DNA of 64,000 bases, taken from NCBI RefSeq assembly GCF_002204745.1, contig NZ_NIRR01000020.1, positions 1 through 64,000 on the forward strand, written 5' to 3'. Of this stretch, positions 52,251-60,896 are shown piece after piece; positions within the stretch are counted from its first letter, which is position 1; every line of letters starts with the position of its first letter. The stretch is from Hymenobacter amundsenii. GTDB taxonomy: Bacteria; Bacteroidota; Bacteroidia; Cytophagales; Hymenobacteraceae. The position numbers and the translations under genes were made by a program. The notes under the pieces are model-generated. The model had not been told where the DNA came from, made no database searches, and saw only the letters and a program-made list of their open reading frames with translations.

Positions 52251-53343
52251 GGGCCTGGATTGGAAAAGCTGGCTGGGGTGGCGCCGGGCCCAGCCGTTTA
52301 TCCCACCCCCGTCCCCTCCCCTCCGGGAGTGCGGTGCTAGACGCGAGTTCGAGGATTTACTGAACGCACCCCTCTCCCGGAGGGGAGGAGACGGGCATGA
52401 GGTGCACGGCTGGGCTAAACGCGCCATCTGCTGCCTGGTAGTAGCAGCAATAAGTTTAACCGCTACCCTGTCCCTGCTGGCGCAAGCGCCCGCCGATATG
52501 CCACCCCAAGGCCATTTCCGGCAACCCACGCTGCGGGTGGGCGAAATCGTGGAGTTCGAGTTGAGCTCCCGGCACGCCCCCGGCCAGGAACTGATTTTTC
52601 CCGATTCGGCGGCCAACTTCGCGCCCTTCGAGTACGTGGGCCGCCGCTACTACCCTACCCGCACCCGCCAGGGCCGCAGCTTCGACCGAGCCGTGTACCA
52701 ATTGCGCACCTTCCAGCTCGATTCGGTGCAGACGCTAAGCCTGCCCGTAACCGTGCTGCGTGGCCGCGACACGCTGCTGCTACCCACTACAACGGCCCAG
52801 GTGCGGCTAATACGCACGGCTCCGTTGGGCGCGGCGCGAGGTTCCGAGCCGCCGGCACTACGCCAGAACCTGGAGCTGCGGCCCACGCCGGCCCGCTTCA
52901 ATTACCCGTACTGGCTGGCCGCGCTGGCCGCGCTGCTGCTTACAGTGGGCGCACTGGTGCTAGGCTTTCGGCGGCGCCTGCGCCAGCGCTACCGCCGCTA
53001 CCGCCGCCGGAAAAATCACGCCTATTTTCTGGCTCAGTACGCCCGCCATGTCGAGCGGTTCACGCTTTCCCGCTCGCTTACTAACATGGAGCGGGCTATC
53101 ACGCTTTGGAAGAACTACCTCTCCACGCTCGAAGACCACAACATCACCAGCCTGACCACCCGCGAAATCGTGGCCCGCTACGAGCACGATGCCGACGTGC
53201 GCCTAGCTCTGCAACTGGCCGACCGGGTTATCTACGGCAACCTGTTCTCCGAAGACGACACCGAAACCGACCTGGCCTTCGACCTACTCCGCACCTTTGC
53301 CGAACGGCGCTACGCCACTCAGGGCGAATTGGGAGAAGTTTGA
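52243..53343 (+). CDS. BatD-like membrane protein with repeat-derived N-terminus
   Basis: 366 residues. After an N-terminal piece encoded largely by a palindrome (52308-52395) comes a signal-like segment (AICCLVVAAISLTATLSLLAQ), a periplasmic beta-rich domain (VGEIVEFELSSRHAPGQEL, RTFQLDSVQTLSLPVTVLRG) and a membrane helix near residue 236-256 (ALAALLLTVGALVLGF). A cytoplasmic basic helical tail follows. It resembles BatD in architecture. The start is GTG 52243, forced by overlap with DUF58; the true start could be later, after the repeat, as in homologues. Confidence 0.65.
   Translation: MDKGLDWKSWLGWRRAQPFIPPPSPPLRECGARREFEDLLNAPLSRRGGDGHEVHGWAKRAICCLVVAAISLTATLSLLAQAPADMPPQGHFRQPTLRVGEIVEFELSSRHAPGQELIFPDSAANFAPFEYVGRRYYPTRTRQGRSFDRAVYQLRTFQLDSVQTLSLPVTVLRGRDTLLLPTTTAQVRLIRTAPLGAARGSEPPALRQNLELRPTPARFNYPYWLAALAALLLTVGALVLGFRRRLRQRYRRYRRRKNHAYFLAQYARHVERFTLSRSLTNMERAITLWKNYLSTLEDHNITSLTTREIVARYEHDADVRLALQLADRVIYGNLFSEDDTETDLAFDLLRTFAERRYATQGELGEV
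52308..52395. repeat. GC-rich palindrome at the start of the BatD-like gene
   Basis: Arms 52308-52329 and 52374-52395 (22 bases, one mismatch): CCCGTCCCCTCCCCTCCGGG and its complement. Same class as the unit at 47503. Confidence 0.8.
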
Positions 53344-53660
53344 GAGGGAAGCATCGCACCACTGCCGCATAAACCGGCCGTCTACTGCAACGCGCTTTGC
53401 ACCTACACTACCCGGAACCAAGGCGAGTACTGCACGCTGCCAGCAATGGCTCATTCGGCGCGTTTTTACCGTAAACATTGCCCTCAGACTGACTCCGTTG
53501 GTCTGGCATCGTTCAAAAACGAGGCGCAAAGTGGCGCTCCTACCGGCTGAACACTCCGCCTATGGAATTGCTGTATGGCAAGGACACTGGAGGCTTAAAG
53601 CAAGTTTCAGTGCTCATCGGGAAGCAGATTTCGGGTATGGCATCCGCAGCCCCACAAAAC
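53344..53660. other. intergenic stretch before tRNA-Lys
   Basis: About 320 bases without a supported gene; frames here are short and lack features. Confidence 0.45.
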
Positions 53661-53696
53661 AAAAAAGGCCTCACTACGCAGCGTAGTGAGGCCTTT
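53661..53696 (-). terminator. terminator of the tRNA-Lys gene
   Basis: On the minus strand, the tRNA 3' end is followed by AAAAGGCCTCACTACG, a three-base loop and CGTAGTGAGGCC then TTTTTTG: a complete intrinsic terminator with about 16-bp arms. Strong. Confidence 0.85.
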
Positions 53697-53772
53697 TGGT
53701 GATCCCGCTGGGATTCGAACCCAGGACCCATACATTAAAAGTGTATTGCTCTACCAGCTGAGCTACAGAATC
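53697..53772 (-). tRNA. tRNA-Lys (anticodon TTT), CCA encoded
   Basis: Read on the minus strand: acceptor GATTCTG pairs with CGGGATC (with G-T wobbles); D arm with AGCTCAGCTGGTAGAGC; anticodon arm ATACA-CTTTTAA-TGTAT giving anticodon TTT; T arm with GGGTTCGAATCCC; discriminator A and genomically encoded CCA. Length 76. Directly followed by a terminator. Reads lysine AAA/AAG codons. Confidence 0.95.
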
Positions 53773-53950
53773 AATTCCCGACCATTGGCTGAATGCTTTT
53801 CGGAAGGGAGTGCAAAAGTAGCGGGGCATTCCGAACTGTGCAAGGTCTGCCCAGCATTTTTATGCATACCAGCCTTTTTTCACAGGTAATCAGCTGATTA
53901 TCACAGGGAATATTTTCGCTGCCCGACGCTTTGCCTCCCCGCTTGCGACT

Positions 53951-55690
53951 CTATAACTTGGCCATTTCGGCTTGCACAAAGTCGGCGAGGGTACGCAGAT
54001 ACTCGGTGCTGAAGTCGAAGCGGATGCCGGCGGCGGCGTAAATCTCGCCGATGGGCGCAGTATAGCCCAGCGCTAGCGCCCGTTGGTAGCTTGCGAGGGC
54101 CTCCTGCGGGTTCTGGCGGTATTTGCGCCACACGGCAATGGCGCCGAGTTGGGCCATTGCATATTCAATGTAGTAAAAGGGTACTTCGTAGAGGTGGAGC
54201 TGCTTTTGCCAGAGGTAAGGCTTGATATTCTCCAGCCCCTGCCAGTCTACAGTACGCTGGTTGAACTCATCGAACAGCTCGACCCAGCGGGTATGGCGCT
54301 CCTGCTCAGTGTGGGTCGGGTTCTCGTACACCCAATGCTGAAATTTATCGATGGTAGCCACCCAGGGGAAGGTTTCGAGGACGCTTTCGAGATGGGTGCG
54401 CTTGGCCCGGCGCAGCTCGTCGGGGTCAGTGAAGAACACGTCCCAGTGGTCGAGGCTGAGCAGCTCCATGCTCATGGAGGCTAGCTCGGCTACTTCGGAG
54501 GGTGGGTGCTTGTCGGCGCTCAGGGGCAGGCGACGCGTAAGGAAGCTGTGCACGGCGTGGCCGCCTTCATGGAGCATGGTCACTACATCGCGCAGCGAAG
54601 ACGTGGCGTTCATGAAGATGAAGGGTACGCCAGTTTCGTCGAGCGGGTAGTTGTAGCCGCCGGGAGCCTTGCCCTTGCGGCTTTCCAGGTCGAGGTTGCC
54701 CATCTGGCCCATCGTGCGCAGGCACTGGCCCAGGAACGGGTCGAGGCGGTCGAAAACAACCGTTGTCTTCTCCAGCAATTCTGCGCCCGTGGCAAATGGC
54801 CGCAATGGCGCCTGGCCCGACACGTCCACGTCGAGGTCCCAGGGGCGCAGCTCGGGCAGGTTCAGGTCTTGGCGGCGGGCCAGGTCAAGGTCGTCGATGA
54901 GCGGCACTACGGTTTCGCGGATGGCCCGGTGGAAGTTAAGCGTGTCCTGGGGCGAGTAGTCGAAACGGCCCAGGGCGGCGAACATGTAGTCGCGGAAGTT
55001 GGCAAAGCCTGCATTCAGGGCCACTTGGTGGCGAAGGCCGATAAGGCGGGAATACAGCTCATCAAGCGCCTTCGAGTCCTGCATGCGGCGAGCCTGCACG
55101 GCCCGCCAAGCGGTTTCGCGCACAGCCCGGTCGGGGCTTTTGAGGCGGTCGGCGGCCCGGGGCAACGTCAGCTCCTCGCCGTCGAGCGTTACGGTCATGG
55201 CCCCGGCCAGGGCAGCATATTGCTGCTGCTGGGTACTGATTTCGGTTTTGAGCGGGATGTTTTCGGGCCGGAATATTTCCAGTGCCTGCCGCACCGACCG
55301 GACAAACACCCGGTAGCGGCCCTCATCAAGACCCGTGAGAAATTCCGAGCCGATCATCTTCTCGTTCAGGGCGTGGTCGTAGGGGGCCACGTTGGGCTCG
55401 ATTTCGTTCACGAAGTACTGGAACGCCTCGGTGCGGCCGCCATCCTGGGTGTCACAGGTCATGCGAATGTAGCGCCAGGCTAGGTCCTCGCTCAGAGCCG
55501 CTTCCAGCTCCGAGCGGTTGAGCAGCCAGCGCTCCAGCTCCGGAGCCGAAGTAATTTCCCGGTCGCGCAGCTCCATGAAGTAAGGCTCGATGGTGGCCCA
55601 GTCGGTGACGGTAAAGGCCTCGGGCAAGTAGTGGCGCGGGGGGCGTTGGGTATCGGTAGCCAGGTCGGCAGTAGGAGCAGAATGCATCAT
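53951..55690 (-). CDS. pepF: M3-family oligoendopeptidase F-like
   Basis: Cytoplasmic zinc metallopeptidase of the thimet/oligoendopeptidase (M3) family, 579 residues. Cleaves short peptides. The zinc motif HEGGH is near residue 378 in VVTMLHEGGHAVHSFLT, and the downstream PSEVAELASMSMELL supplies the third ligand glutamate. Length and domain order match PepF-like Bacteroidota enzymes. ATG 55690 chosen; an upstream in-frame start at 55735 adds 15 residues that look non-conserved. Alone in its unit, facing the tRNA. Confidence 0.9.
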   Translation of the reverse strand: MMHSAPTADLATDTQRPPRHYLPEAFTVTDWATIEPYFMELRDREITSAPELERWLLNRSELEAALSEDLAWRYIRMTCDTQDGGRTEAFQYFVNEIEPNVAPYDHALNEKMIGSEFLTGLDEGRYRVFVRSVRQALEIFRPENIPLKTEISTQQQQYAALAGAMTVTLDGEELTLPRAADRLKSPDRAVRETAWRAVQARRMQDSKALDELYSRLIGLRHQVALNAGFANFRDYMFAALGRFDYSPQDTLNFHRAIRETVVPLIDDLDLARRQDLNLPELRPWDLDVDVSGQAPLRPFATGAELLEKTTVVFDRLDPFLGQCLRTMGQMGNLDLESRKGKAPGGYNYPLDETGVPFIFMNATSSLRDVVTMLHEGGHAVHSFLTRRLPLSADKHPPSEVAELASMSMELLSLDHWDVFFTDPDELRRAKRTHLESVLETFPWVATIDKFQHWVYENPTHTEQERHTRWVELFDEFNQRTVDWQGLENIKPYLWQKQLHLYEVPFYYIEYAMAQLGAIAVWRKYRQNPQEALASYQRALALGYTAPIGEIYAAAGIRFDFSTEYLRTLADFVQAEMAKL

Positions 55691-55816
55691 AATCGAAGAG
55701 AGAAAAAGGCTGCCGCAATAACAGGCCGCCAACAAGATAGTACCGCGAAATGAGCTACCGAATTAGCCGGTCGCGAGAGTTACGCACGTTTTTCTGTGCT
55801 CAATCCGACCAGAACC

Positions 55817-55942
55817 ATGCCAGCCGCCCACGCCCGGCAGTTCTGGCAGCTAACCTGGGCGTACATCACCAAAACCAAAACGCCCATCACCCTGCGCAAC
55901 GTACAGGATGACGGGCAGCATTTCAGCGCTTTCCGGGAATGA
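55817..55942 (+). CDS. possible 41-residue peptide
   Basis: Open frame ATG 55817 to TGA 55942: MPAAHARQFWQLTWAYITKTK...QHFSAFRE. Third positions are mostly G or C, consistent with coding, but length is small and no family is known. Ends one base before the convergent reductase gene. Confidence 0.3.
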   Translation: MPAAHARQFWQLTWAYITKTKTPITLRNVQDDGQHFSAFRE

Positions 55943-57052
55943 CTACCCGATTTCAATCACCACGTCGGACGTGAGCGGGTGGCCGACGCAAGTCAGGATG
56001 TAGCCCTGGTCCATTTCGGAATCCGAGAGGCCCTCGCGTTCATCGAGGTGCACTTTGCCCGAGAGGCACTTGCCCCGGCAGGCGGTGCACAGGCCCGCCT
56101 GGCAGCTGTAGGGCAGGTCGATGTCCTGGTCGAGGGCAGCTTCAAGGATGGTCTGGCTGGGTTCGACGGCAAACTGGTACTCGGCGCCCTCGTAGTGTAC
56201 CGTCACGGTGCGAGTACCGTCCTGGCCTTCATCGGCGGCAGCCGAGACGTCGCCGTGGCCGTTGGGCTGGGCGGCAGCACTTTCGGCCGTTTCGGCGGCG
56301 GCCACGAAACTCTCGCGGCGGATGCGGCTGGCTGGTACACCCAGCAGCTCCAGGGCCGACTGGGCTTCGATCATCATGCCATCGGGGCCGCAGAAGAAGT
56401 ACTCGGCCTGCGCCGCCGGAAACTGGTGGCGTTGCTCCAGAATGCGCAGCAGCGTGGTGCGGTTGAGGCGGCCGGTGTGCTTGTGCGCGGCCGAGGGCTG
56501 CAGGGGCTGGCTGAAGACGTGCTCAACCTGGAAGCGGTCGGCGTACTGCTGCTCTAACCGGGCCAGCTGGGCAGCAAAAATCACCGACTCTTCGTTGCGG
56601 TTGCCGTACACGAGCAGCACGTGGCTCTTGGGCTCATCGCGGAGAATAGCCTTGAGCATGCTCATGAGCGGGGTGATGCCCGAGCCGGCGCCCACCAGCA
56701 CGATGGAACGGGCCGCCTGGGGCTGGGGCGCGAGCGTAAAGTTGCCCAACGGGGCCATCACCTCCAGCTGCTGGCCCACCTGCACGGTATCGAGCAGATA
56801 GTTACTCACCAGCCCGCCCGATACGCGCTTGACCGTGACGGCCAGGCGCGGAGCCTCGCCGGGGGTGCTGCTGAGCGAGTAGGCCCGGCGCTCCTTTTTG
56901 CCGCCGGGGCCGCAGGGCAGAATCAGGGTCAGGAACTGGCCCGGCTGGCTGGCCACCGGCTGGCGGTCGGCCCGCTCGAAGTGAATGGTAACGGCATCGG
57001 CGGTTTCCTGGGTGAGTTCAACTACGTTCAGCGTCAGGTATGGGCTACTCAT
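55943..57052 (-). CDS. ferredoxin-NADP reductase-like oxygenase reductase with 2Fe-2S domain
   Basis: 369 residues of PaaE/oxygenase-reductase type: FAD domain with RAYSLSSTPGE (FAD-binding RxYS), NAD-binding GAGSGITPLMSML, and a C-terminal plant-type [2Fe-2S] ferredoxin with SCQAGLCTACRGKCLSG (three cysteines spaced C-x4-C-x2-C, plus a later Cys in ILTCVGHP). It passes electrons from NAD(P)H to an oxygenase or other acceptor; none is encoded in the window. ATG 57052 starts the domain; a longer frame at 57181 is palindrome-derived. Upstream divergent gene encodes an M23 peptidase. Confidence 0.9.
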   Translation of the reverse strand: MSSPYLTLNVVELTQETADAVTIHFERADRQPVASQPGQFLTLILPCGPGGKKERRAYSLSSTPGEAPRLAVTVKRVSGGLVSNYLLDTVQVGQQLEVMAPLGNFTLAPQPQAARSIVLVGAGSGITPLMSMLKAILRDEPKSHVLLVYGNRNEESVIFAAQLARLEQQYADRFQVEHVFSQPLQPSAAHKHTGRLNRTTLLRILEQRHQFPAAQAEYFFCGPDGMMIEAQSALELLGVPASRIRRESFVAAAETAESAAAQPNGHGDVSAAADEGQDGTRTVTVHYEGAEYQFAVEPSQTILEAALDQDIDLPYSCQAGLCTACRGKCLSGKVHLDEREGLSDSEMDQGYILTCVGHPLTSDVVIEIG

Positions 57053-57125
57053 ATTGGAATGCAGGGCTTGCGGGTGGATTTTAAACACAAAGTTCGGTAT
57101 TCGATATTTGTTTTCCGCACCGAAC

Positions 57126-57242
57126 GTCATGCTGAGCGAAGCGGAGCGGAGTCGAAGCATCTCTCCCGCATTGCTATCCAAATATCAGAGCTACTATTGC
57201 GGTAGAGATGCTTCGACTCCGCTCCGCTTCGCTCAGCATGAC
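57126..57242. repeat. R-family intergenic palindrome, copy 8
   Basis: Arms GTCATGCTGAGCGAAGCGGA...CATCTCTCCCGC and GCGGTAGAGATGCTTCG...TTCGCTCAGCATGAC with a loop of about 30 bases. Between divergent genes, so not acting as a terminator for either. Confidence 0.88.
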
Positions 57243-57270
57243 AGCCTATCAAGAACAACGAAAATCCCCC

Positions 57271-57969
57271 ATGCTCTCCCAACTACTCCAACGCCACCAG
57301 GCCGATTTCGGCCCCGTTCTGCCTGTTGACCTCAATGCGCCCACTGTGGCCCGCCTCGATTTCACGGCCGCCAACCCCTTGCTCGCCGACGAGAGCCTGC
57401 GTGATACGGCCGCTTTCGAGGAACTCGTGGCTCGCCTGCTGGCCAACCAAAATGCGCTGATTGGCGTGGGCGGCTACCTCGAAAACCGCGTTATCTACCG
57501 CCGCAGCCCCGGCCTGTTCGATGCCGACCCCACGGTGCCCGCCCGCTCCCTGCACCTGGGCGTTGACGTGTGGCTGCGGGCCGGCACGCCGGTACTGGCC
57601 CCGCTGGCGGCCACCGTGCATAGCTTCCAGGACAACGAAGGCCACGGCAACTACGGTCCCACCGTCATCCTGGAGCACGAGCTGGAAGGCACCACTTTTT
57701 ATACGCTCTACGGCCATCTCAGCCGACGCGAAACCGATCTACTCCGCCCCGGCCTCACCATCGAAAAGGGCCAGAATTTCGCCGAAGTCGGCCCCGCCCC
57801 CGAAAACGGCGACTGGCCGCCCCACCTGCACTTTCAGGTAATAGCCGATTTGCAGGGCCGCGTGGGCGACTTCCCCGGCGTGGCCTTGGTAGCCGAGCGC
57901 GACCAATGGGCCGCCCGCTGCCCCGACCCCAACCTGATCCTGCAAAGCCGCCACCTGCTCATGGCCTAG
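57271..57969 (+). CDS. M23-family peptidase (peptidoglycan DD-metallopeptidase-like)
   Basis: 232 residues. Peptidase M23 motif: HLGVDVWLRAGTPVLAPLAATV, with the histidine and aspartate zinc ligands, GHGNYGPTVILEH and PHLHFQV with the HxH pair. These enzymes cut peptidoglycan crosslinks and take part in growth or separation. No obvious signal peptide, unusual for the family, so it may act on cytoplasmic fragments or be exported by other means. The ATG at 57271 is used; the frame opening at 57208 reads palindrome. Convergent with the Lol-type permease gene. Confidence 0.85.
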   Translation: MLSQLLQRHQADFGPVLPVDLNAPTVARLDFTAANPLLADESLRDTAAFEELVARLLANQNALIGVGGYLENRVIYRRSPGLFDADPTVPARSLHLGVDVWLRAGTPVLAPLAATVHSFQDNEGHGNYGPTVILEHELEGTTFYTLYGHLSRRETDLLRPGLTIEKGQNFAEVGPAPENGDWPPHLHFQVIADLQGRVGDFPGVALVAERDQWAARCPDPNLILQSRHLLMA

Positions 57970-57970
57970 G

Positions 57971-58209
57971 ATCACGGATTAGCGCGGATTTTAACGGATT
58001 TAGCTTCGCTGTCTTTCGGTTCACGGATCTTGTAGTCGGGCCTCCCGGTACCTCTCGCGTCGTCAGGTCTTCTGTATTTCTCCGGTTCTCTAAAAAAAGC
58101 AGCCAGCCACCTCAATTGAGGTGGCTGGCTGCTTTTCAATCGTCTACAAAATCCGTGATCCGAAGGACAGCGAAGCTAAATCCGTTAAAATCCGCGCTAA
58201 TCCGTGATC
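57971..58209. repeat. MITE-like element with 58-bp terminal inverted repeats and inner terminator
   Basis: Outer arms 57971-58028 and 58152-58209 are complementary over 58 bases with two mismatches (ATCACGGATTAGCGCGG... and complement). The centre holds a perfect 21-bp palindrome at 58095-58136 (AAAAGCAGCC...GGCTGCTTTT) with A and T ends, an ideal bidirectional terminator between the convergent M23 and permease genes. Confidence 0.78.
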
Positions 58210-58211
58210 TA

Positions 58212-59426
58212 CTAGTCGAACTTGATGGCTGTTACGGGCTTGATGCGCGAAATCAGGTAGGTGGGCACCAGTACGGCCAGCAGGGAGGTGAGGAAAGTAG
58301 CCGCGTTGAGGATCAGCACGATCATGAAGTCCCAGTGGATGGGCACGCGGTCCATGTAGTAGTTTTCGGGGTCGAGCGGGATGGGATGGAAAAAGTACTG
58401 CACAGCGCAGAAGCCCAGCCCAATCACGTTGCCGTAGAAAATGCCCCGCACCGTTAGGCTCAGGCCCCGGAAAAAGAACATGCTCCGAATCTGATTATCG
58501 GTGGCCCCGATGGCCTTGAGAACCCCGATCATGTTGGTGCGTTCCAAAATCATGATGAAAATAGTAGCCACCATGTTGAACGTGGCCACGAAAATGATCA
58601 GAATCAGGAAGATGACCACGTTGCGGTTGAGCAACTGGAGCCAGTCGAAAAGCTGGGCGTACTGGTCGGTAATTTTATCGAGCTTGAGGTCGTAGCGCAG
58701 GTTCTCATAGAGGTTATCGGCCACTGGATCGAGGCGATTGAAGTCTTTGAGCGTGACTTCGAGGCCGCCCACCAGTGAATCGGGCCAGGCGTTGAGGTCG
58801 CGAATCTGCTGGATGTCGCCGATGACGAAGGCCTCGTCGAACTCATCGAGGCCAGTCTGGTAGATGCCGCTGATTTTGAACTGCCGCACCCGGGGCGGGT
58901 TCTGGATGAAGTAGAACAGCGCCTTGTCGCCGACTTTAAGCCGCAGCTTATCGGCCACTTTGCGCGAGAGCAGCACGTCGTTGCTGGCGGCCGAGTCGGA
59001 GAATGTGATGAACTTACCGGATGCCAGGTTCTGGCGCATCGAGGAAGGACTGCTTTTCTCGTCGATGCCCTTAATGACCACGCCCAACACCTCATCTTTG
59101 GTTTTGATGATGGCCGTTTTGCGGGCGAAAGGCTGGAGCGAACTCACCTGGGGGTTGCGGCGCAGCTCGCGCACCAGCCGGGGCCCGCTGATGGGCTCGG
59201 CCTCCAGCGAGTTGTTGGTGTCGTACTTGCTGATTTGCAGGTGGGAGCCGAAGGAGAAGATCTTGTTCTGGATTTCGTTGCGAAACCCCTCCAGGATAGC
59301 AAAGGACACAATCATCACCGCCAATCCCATGGCAATGCTGATGATGGCTATCTTTGTCACCGACGAGGTAAACGACCCGGCGTCGGCCCCGTCAATCTTA
59401 TTAGATATGTACTGCGAAACGTTCAC
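58212..59426 (-). CDS. ABC transporter permease, LolC/LolE-like
   Basis: 404 residues, inner-membrane protein with four hydrophobic helices and a large periplasmic domain between the first two, as in the FtsX/LolC fold (MacB-PCD domain then FtsX domain). Seen: first helix IAIISIAMGLAVMIVSFAILEGF, a periplasmic region with SGIYQTGLDEFDEAFVI, and three C-terminal helices. Likely extracts lipoproteins to LolA or exports other lipid molecules; the ATPase (LolD) is not in the window. The GTG at 59426 starts VNVSQYISNKIDG, typical of Bacteroidota homologues; the long upstream frame is not conserved-looking. Confidence 0.83.
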   Translation of the reverse strand: MNVSQYISNKIDGADAGSFTSSVTKIAIISIAMGLAVMIVSFAILEGFRNEIQNKIFSFGSHLQISKYDTNNSLEAEPISGPRLVRELRRNPQVSSLQPFARKTAIIKTKDEVLGVVIKGIDEKSSPSSMRQNLASGKFITFSDSAASNDVLLSRKVADKLRLKVGDKALFYFIQNPPRVRQFKISGIYQTGLDEFDEAFVIGDIQQIRDLNAWPDSLVGGLEVTLKDFNRLDPVADNLYENLRYDLKLDKITDQYAQLFDWLQLLNRNVVIFLILIIFVATFNMVATIFIMILERTNMIGVLKAIGATDNQIRSMFFFRGLSLTVRGIFYGNVIGLGFCAVQYFFHPIPLDPENYYMDRVPIHWDFMIVLILNAATFLTSLLAVLVPTYLISRIKPVTAIKFD

Positions 59427-59477
59427 TGGCGTAAAGCTAGATGAATCCCGGTAGTTTTCCAGTTCCCGCCCCGCCCT

Positions 59478-60731
59478 ATGCCTTCTTTCCTGCCTTCGGG
59501 CCTGCTCAGCCTCGCCCTTTTCCTCTCCGACTGCACCCGCCCGCCCCAGTCGGCGCCAGCAACGGCCACCACCGCCCCCGATACGGTGCTGCGGCAGACT
59601 GTGGCCGCTCCGCCCCAGGTGCTGTTGCCCGCCGCCGCGCCTCTGCAGGTGGGGGCCGCGCAGTTCGATAAGTACCTGCCGCTGCTGAAAGGCAAGCGGG
59701 TGGGGCTGGTTGTGAACCAGACGGCCCGCGTGGGCACGGCATTTCTGGTCGATACGCTGCTGACCAAGGGCGTCGATGTAAAGGTGATTTTTGGACCGGA
59801 ACACGGTTTTCGGGGCGAAGCGGCCGACGGGGCTACCATCAAAGACGGTAAGGATTCCCGCAGCGGCCTGCCCGCGCTAAGCCTATACGGCGCTACCAAA
59901 AAACCGTCGGCCGAAATGCTGCGCGATGTCGATGTGTTGGTATTCGACATCCAAGACGTGGGGGCGCGCTTCTATACCTTCATCAGCACGATGCACTACG
60001 TGATGGAGGCCGCCGCCGAGCAGGGCAAGCAGGTCATCATCCTCGACCGCCCCAACCCCAACGGCTGGTACGTGGATGGGCCGGTGCTGGAGCCCAAATA
60101 CAAAACCTTCGTGGGCATGCACCCGATTCCGGTGGTGCATGGCCTTACGGTGGGTGAACTGGCCCAGATGATTAACGGCGAGAAGTGGCTAGCCGGGGGC
60201 CGGCAGTGCCGCCTGACGGTGATTCCGGTGGCCGGCTACACCCACGCCACCCGCTACGAGTTACCGGTGCGCCCCTCCCCCAACCTACCCACCGCCCACA
60301 GCGTCGACCTCTACCCCAGCCTCTGCCTGTTCGAGGGTACCGACGTGAGCGTAGGGCGGGGCACCGACCGGCCGTTCGAGCTCATCGGGGCGCCCACCCA
60401 GCCGGCCAGCCGGCCGTTCAGCTTCGTGCCCGCACCCAACACCGGCTCCCCCACCCCGCCCCAGAACGGCAAGCGCTGCTATGGCCAGGATCTGGCGGGC
60501 ATCGGCGAAATCGGCTTTACACTTTCCTACCTGATCGACTACTACCAGCAAAGCACCGACAAAGCCCACTTCTTTAACGCTGGTTTCGAACGCCTGATGG
60601 GCACGGCCGACACCCGCCAGCAAATCATTGCCGGCAAGTCGGAAGCCGATATCCGCGCCTCCTGGGAGCCGAGGCTGGGCGCTTACAAAGTGATGCGCAA
60701 GAAGTATTTGCTCTACCCGGATTTCAACTGA
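59478..60731 (+). CDS. exo-beta-N-acetylmuramidase NamZ-like (DUF1343)
   Basis: 417 residues. DUF1343 was shown to be the exo-muramidase fold in Tannerella NamZ, releasing N-acetylmuramic acid from peptidoglycan chains. Seen: VGLVVNQTARVG near 75, FGPEHGFRGEAADGATI near 107, PALSLYGATKKP and VLVFDIQDVGARFYTFIST. Starts with a hydrophobic segment and a Cys in LFLSDC, a likely lipoprotein or signal. C-terminal half includes SVDLYPSLCLFEGTDVSVGRGT. Facing the permease gene; cell-wall recycling fits M23 and lysA near by. Confidence 0.88.
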   Translation: MPSFLPSGLLSLALFLSDCTRPPQSAPATATTAPDTVLRQTVAAPPQVLLPAAAPLQVGAAQFDKYLPLLKGKRVGLVVNQTARVGTAFLVDTLLTKGVDVKVIFGPEHGFRGEAADGATIKDGKDSRSGLPALSLYGATKKPSAEMLRDVDVLVFDIQDVGARFYTFISTMHYVMEAAAEQGKQVIILDRPNPNGWYVDGPVLEPKYKTFVGMHPIPVVHGLTVGELAQMINGEKWLAGGRQCRLTVIPVAGYTHATRYELPVRPSPNLPTAHSVDLYPSLCLFEGTDVSVGRGTDRPFELIGAPTQPASRPFSFVPAPNTGSPTPPQNGKRCYGQDLAGIGEIGFTLSYLIDYYQQSTDKAHFFNAGFERLMGTADTRQQIIAGKSEADIRASWEPRLGAYKVMRKKYLLYPDFN

Positions 60732-60783
60732 GCTGGAGCCTGAGGGCAGGACTTCCGCAAGTGAGGGCCGTATGCTTGTAGCA

Positions 60784-60882
60784 CGAACCGAAGGACGGCG
60801 AAGCCAAGCTCCAGCTTCGCGTATGGTTGCTGACCTCCGAACGACATCGTGCAACGACATGCGAAGCTGGAGCTTCGCGTTA
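60784..60882. repeat. short inverted repeat upstream of fmt
   Basis: CCAAGCTCCAGCTTCGCGT on the left and GCGAAGCTGGAGCTTCGCGT on the right, with an intervening 40 bases. The preceding CCGAAGGACGGCGAAGC resembles a part of the 57971-58209 element. Confidence 0.6.
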
Positions 60883-60896
60883 CATCGCTGATAACA

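Noticed and set aside
53697-53772. tRNA-Lys as a phage integration site
   Set aside because: No integrase or duplicated tRNA 3' end seen nearby; the terminator directly follows the tRNA.
1313-57242. R-family palindromes as a CRISPR array
   Set aside because: Copies are kilobases apart, palindromic and without regular spacers; no cas genes.
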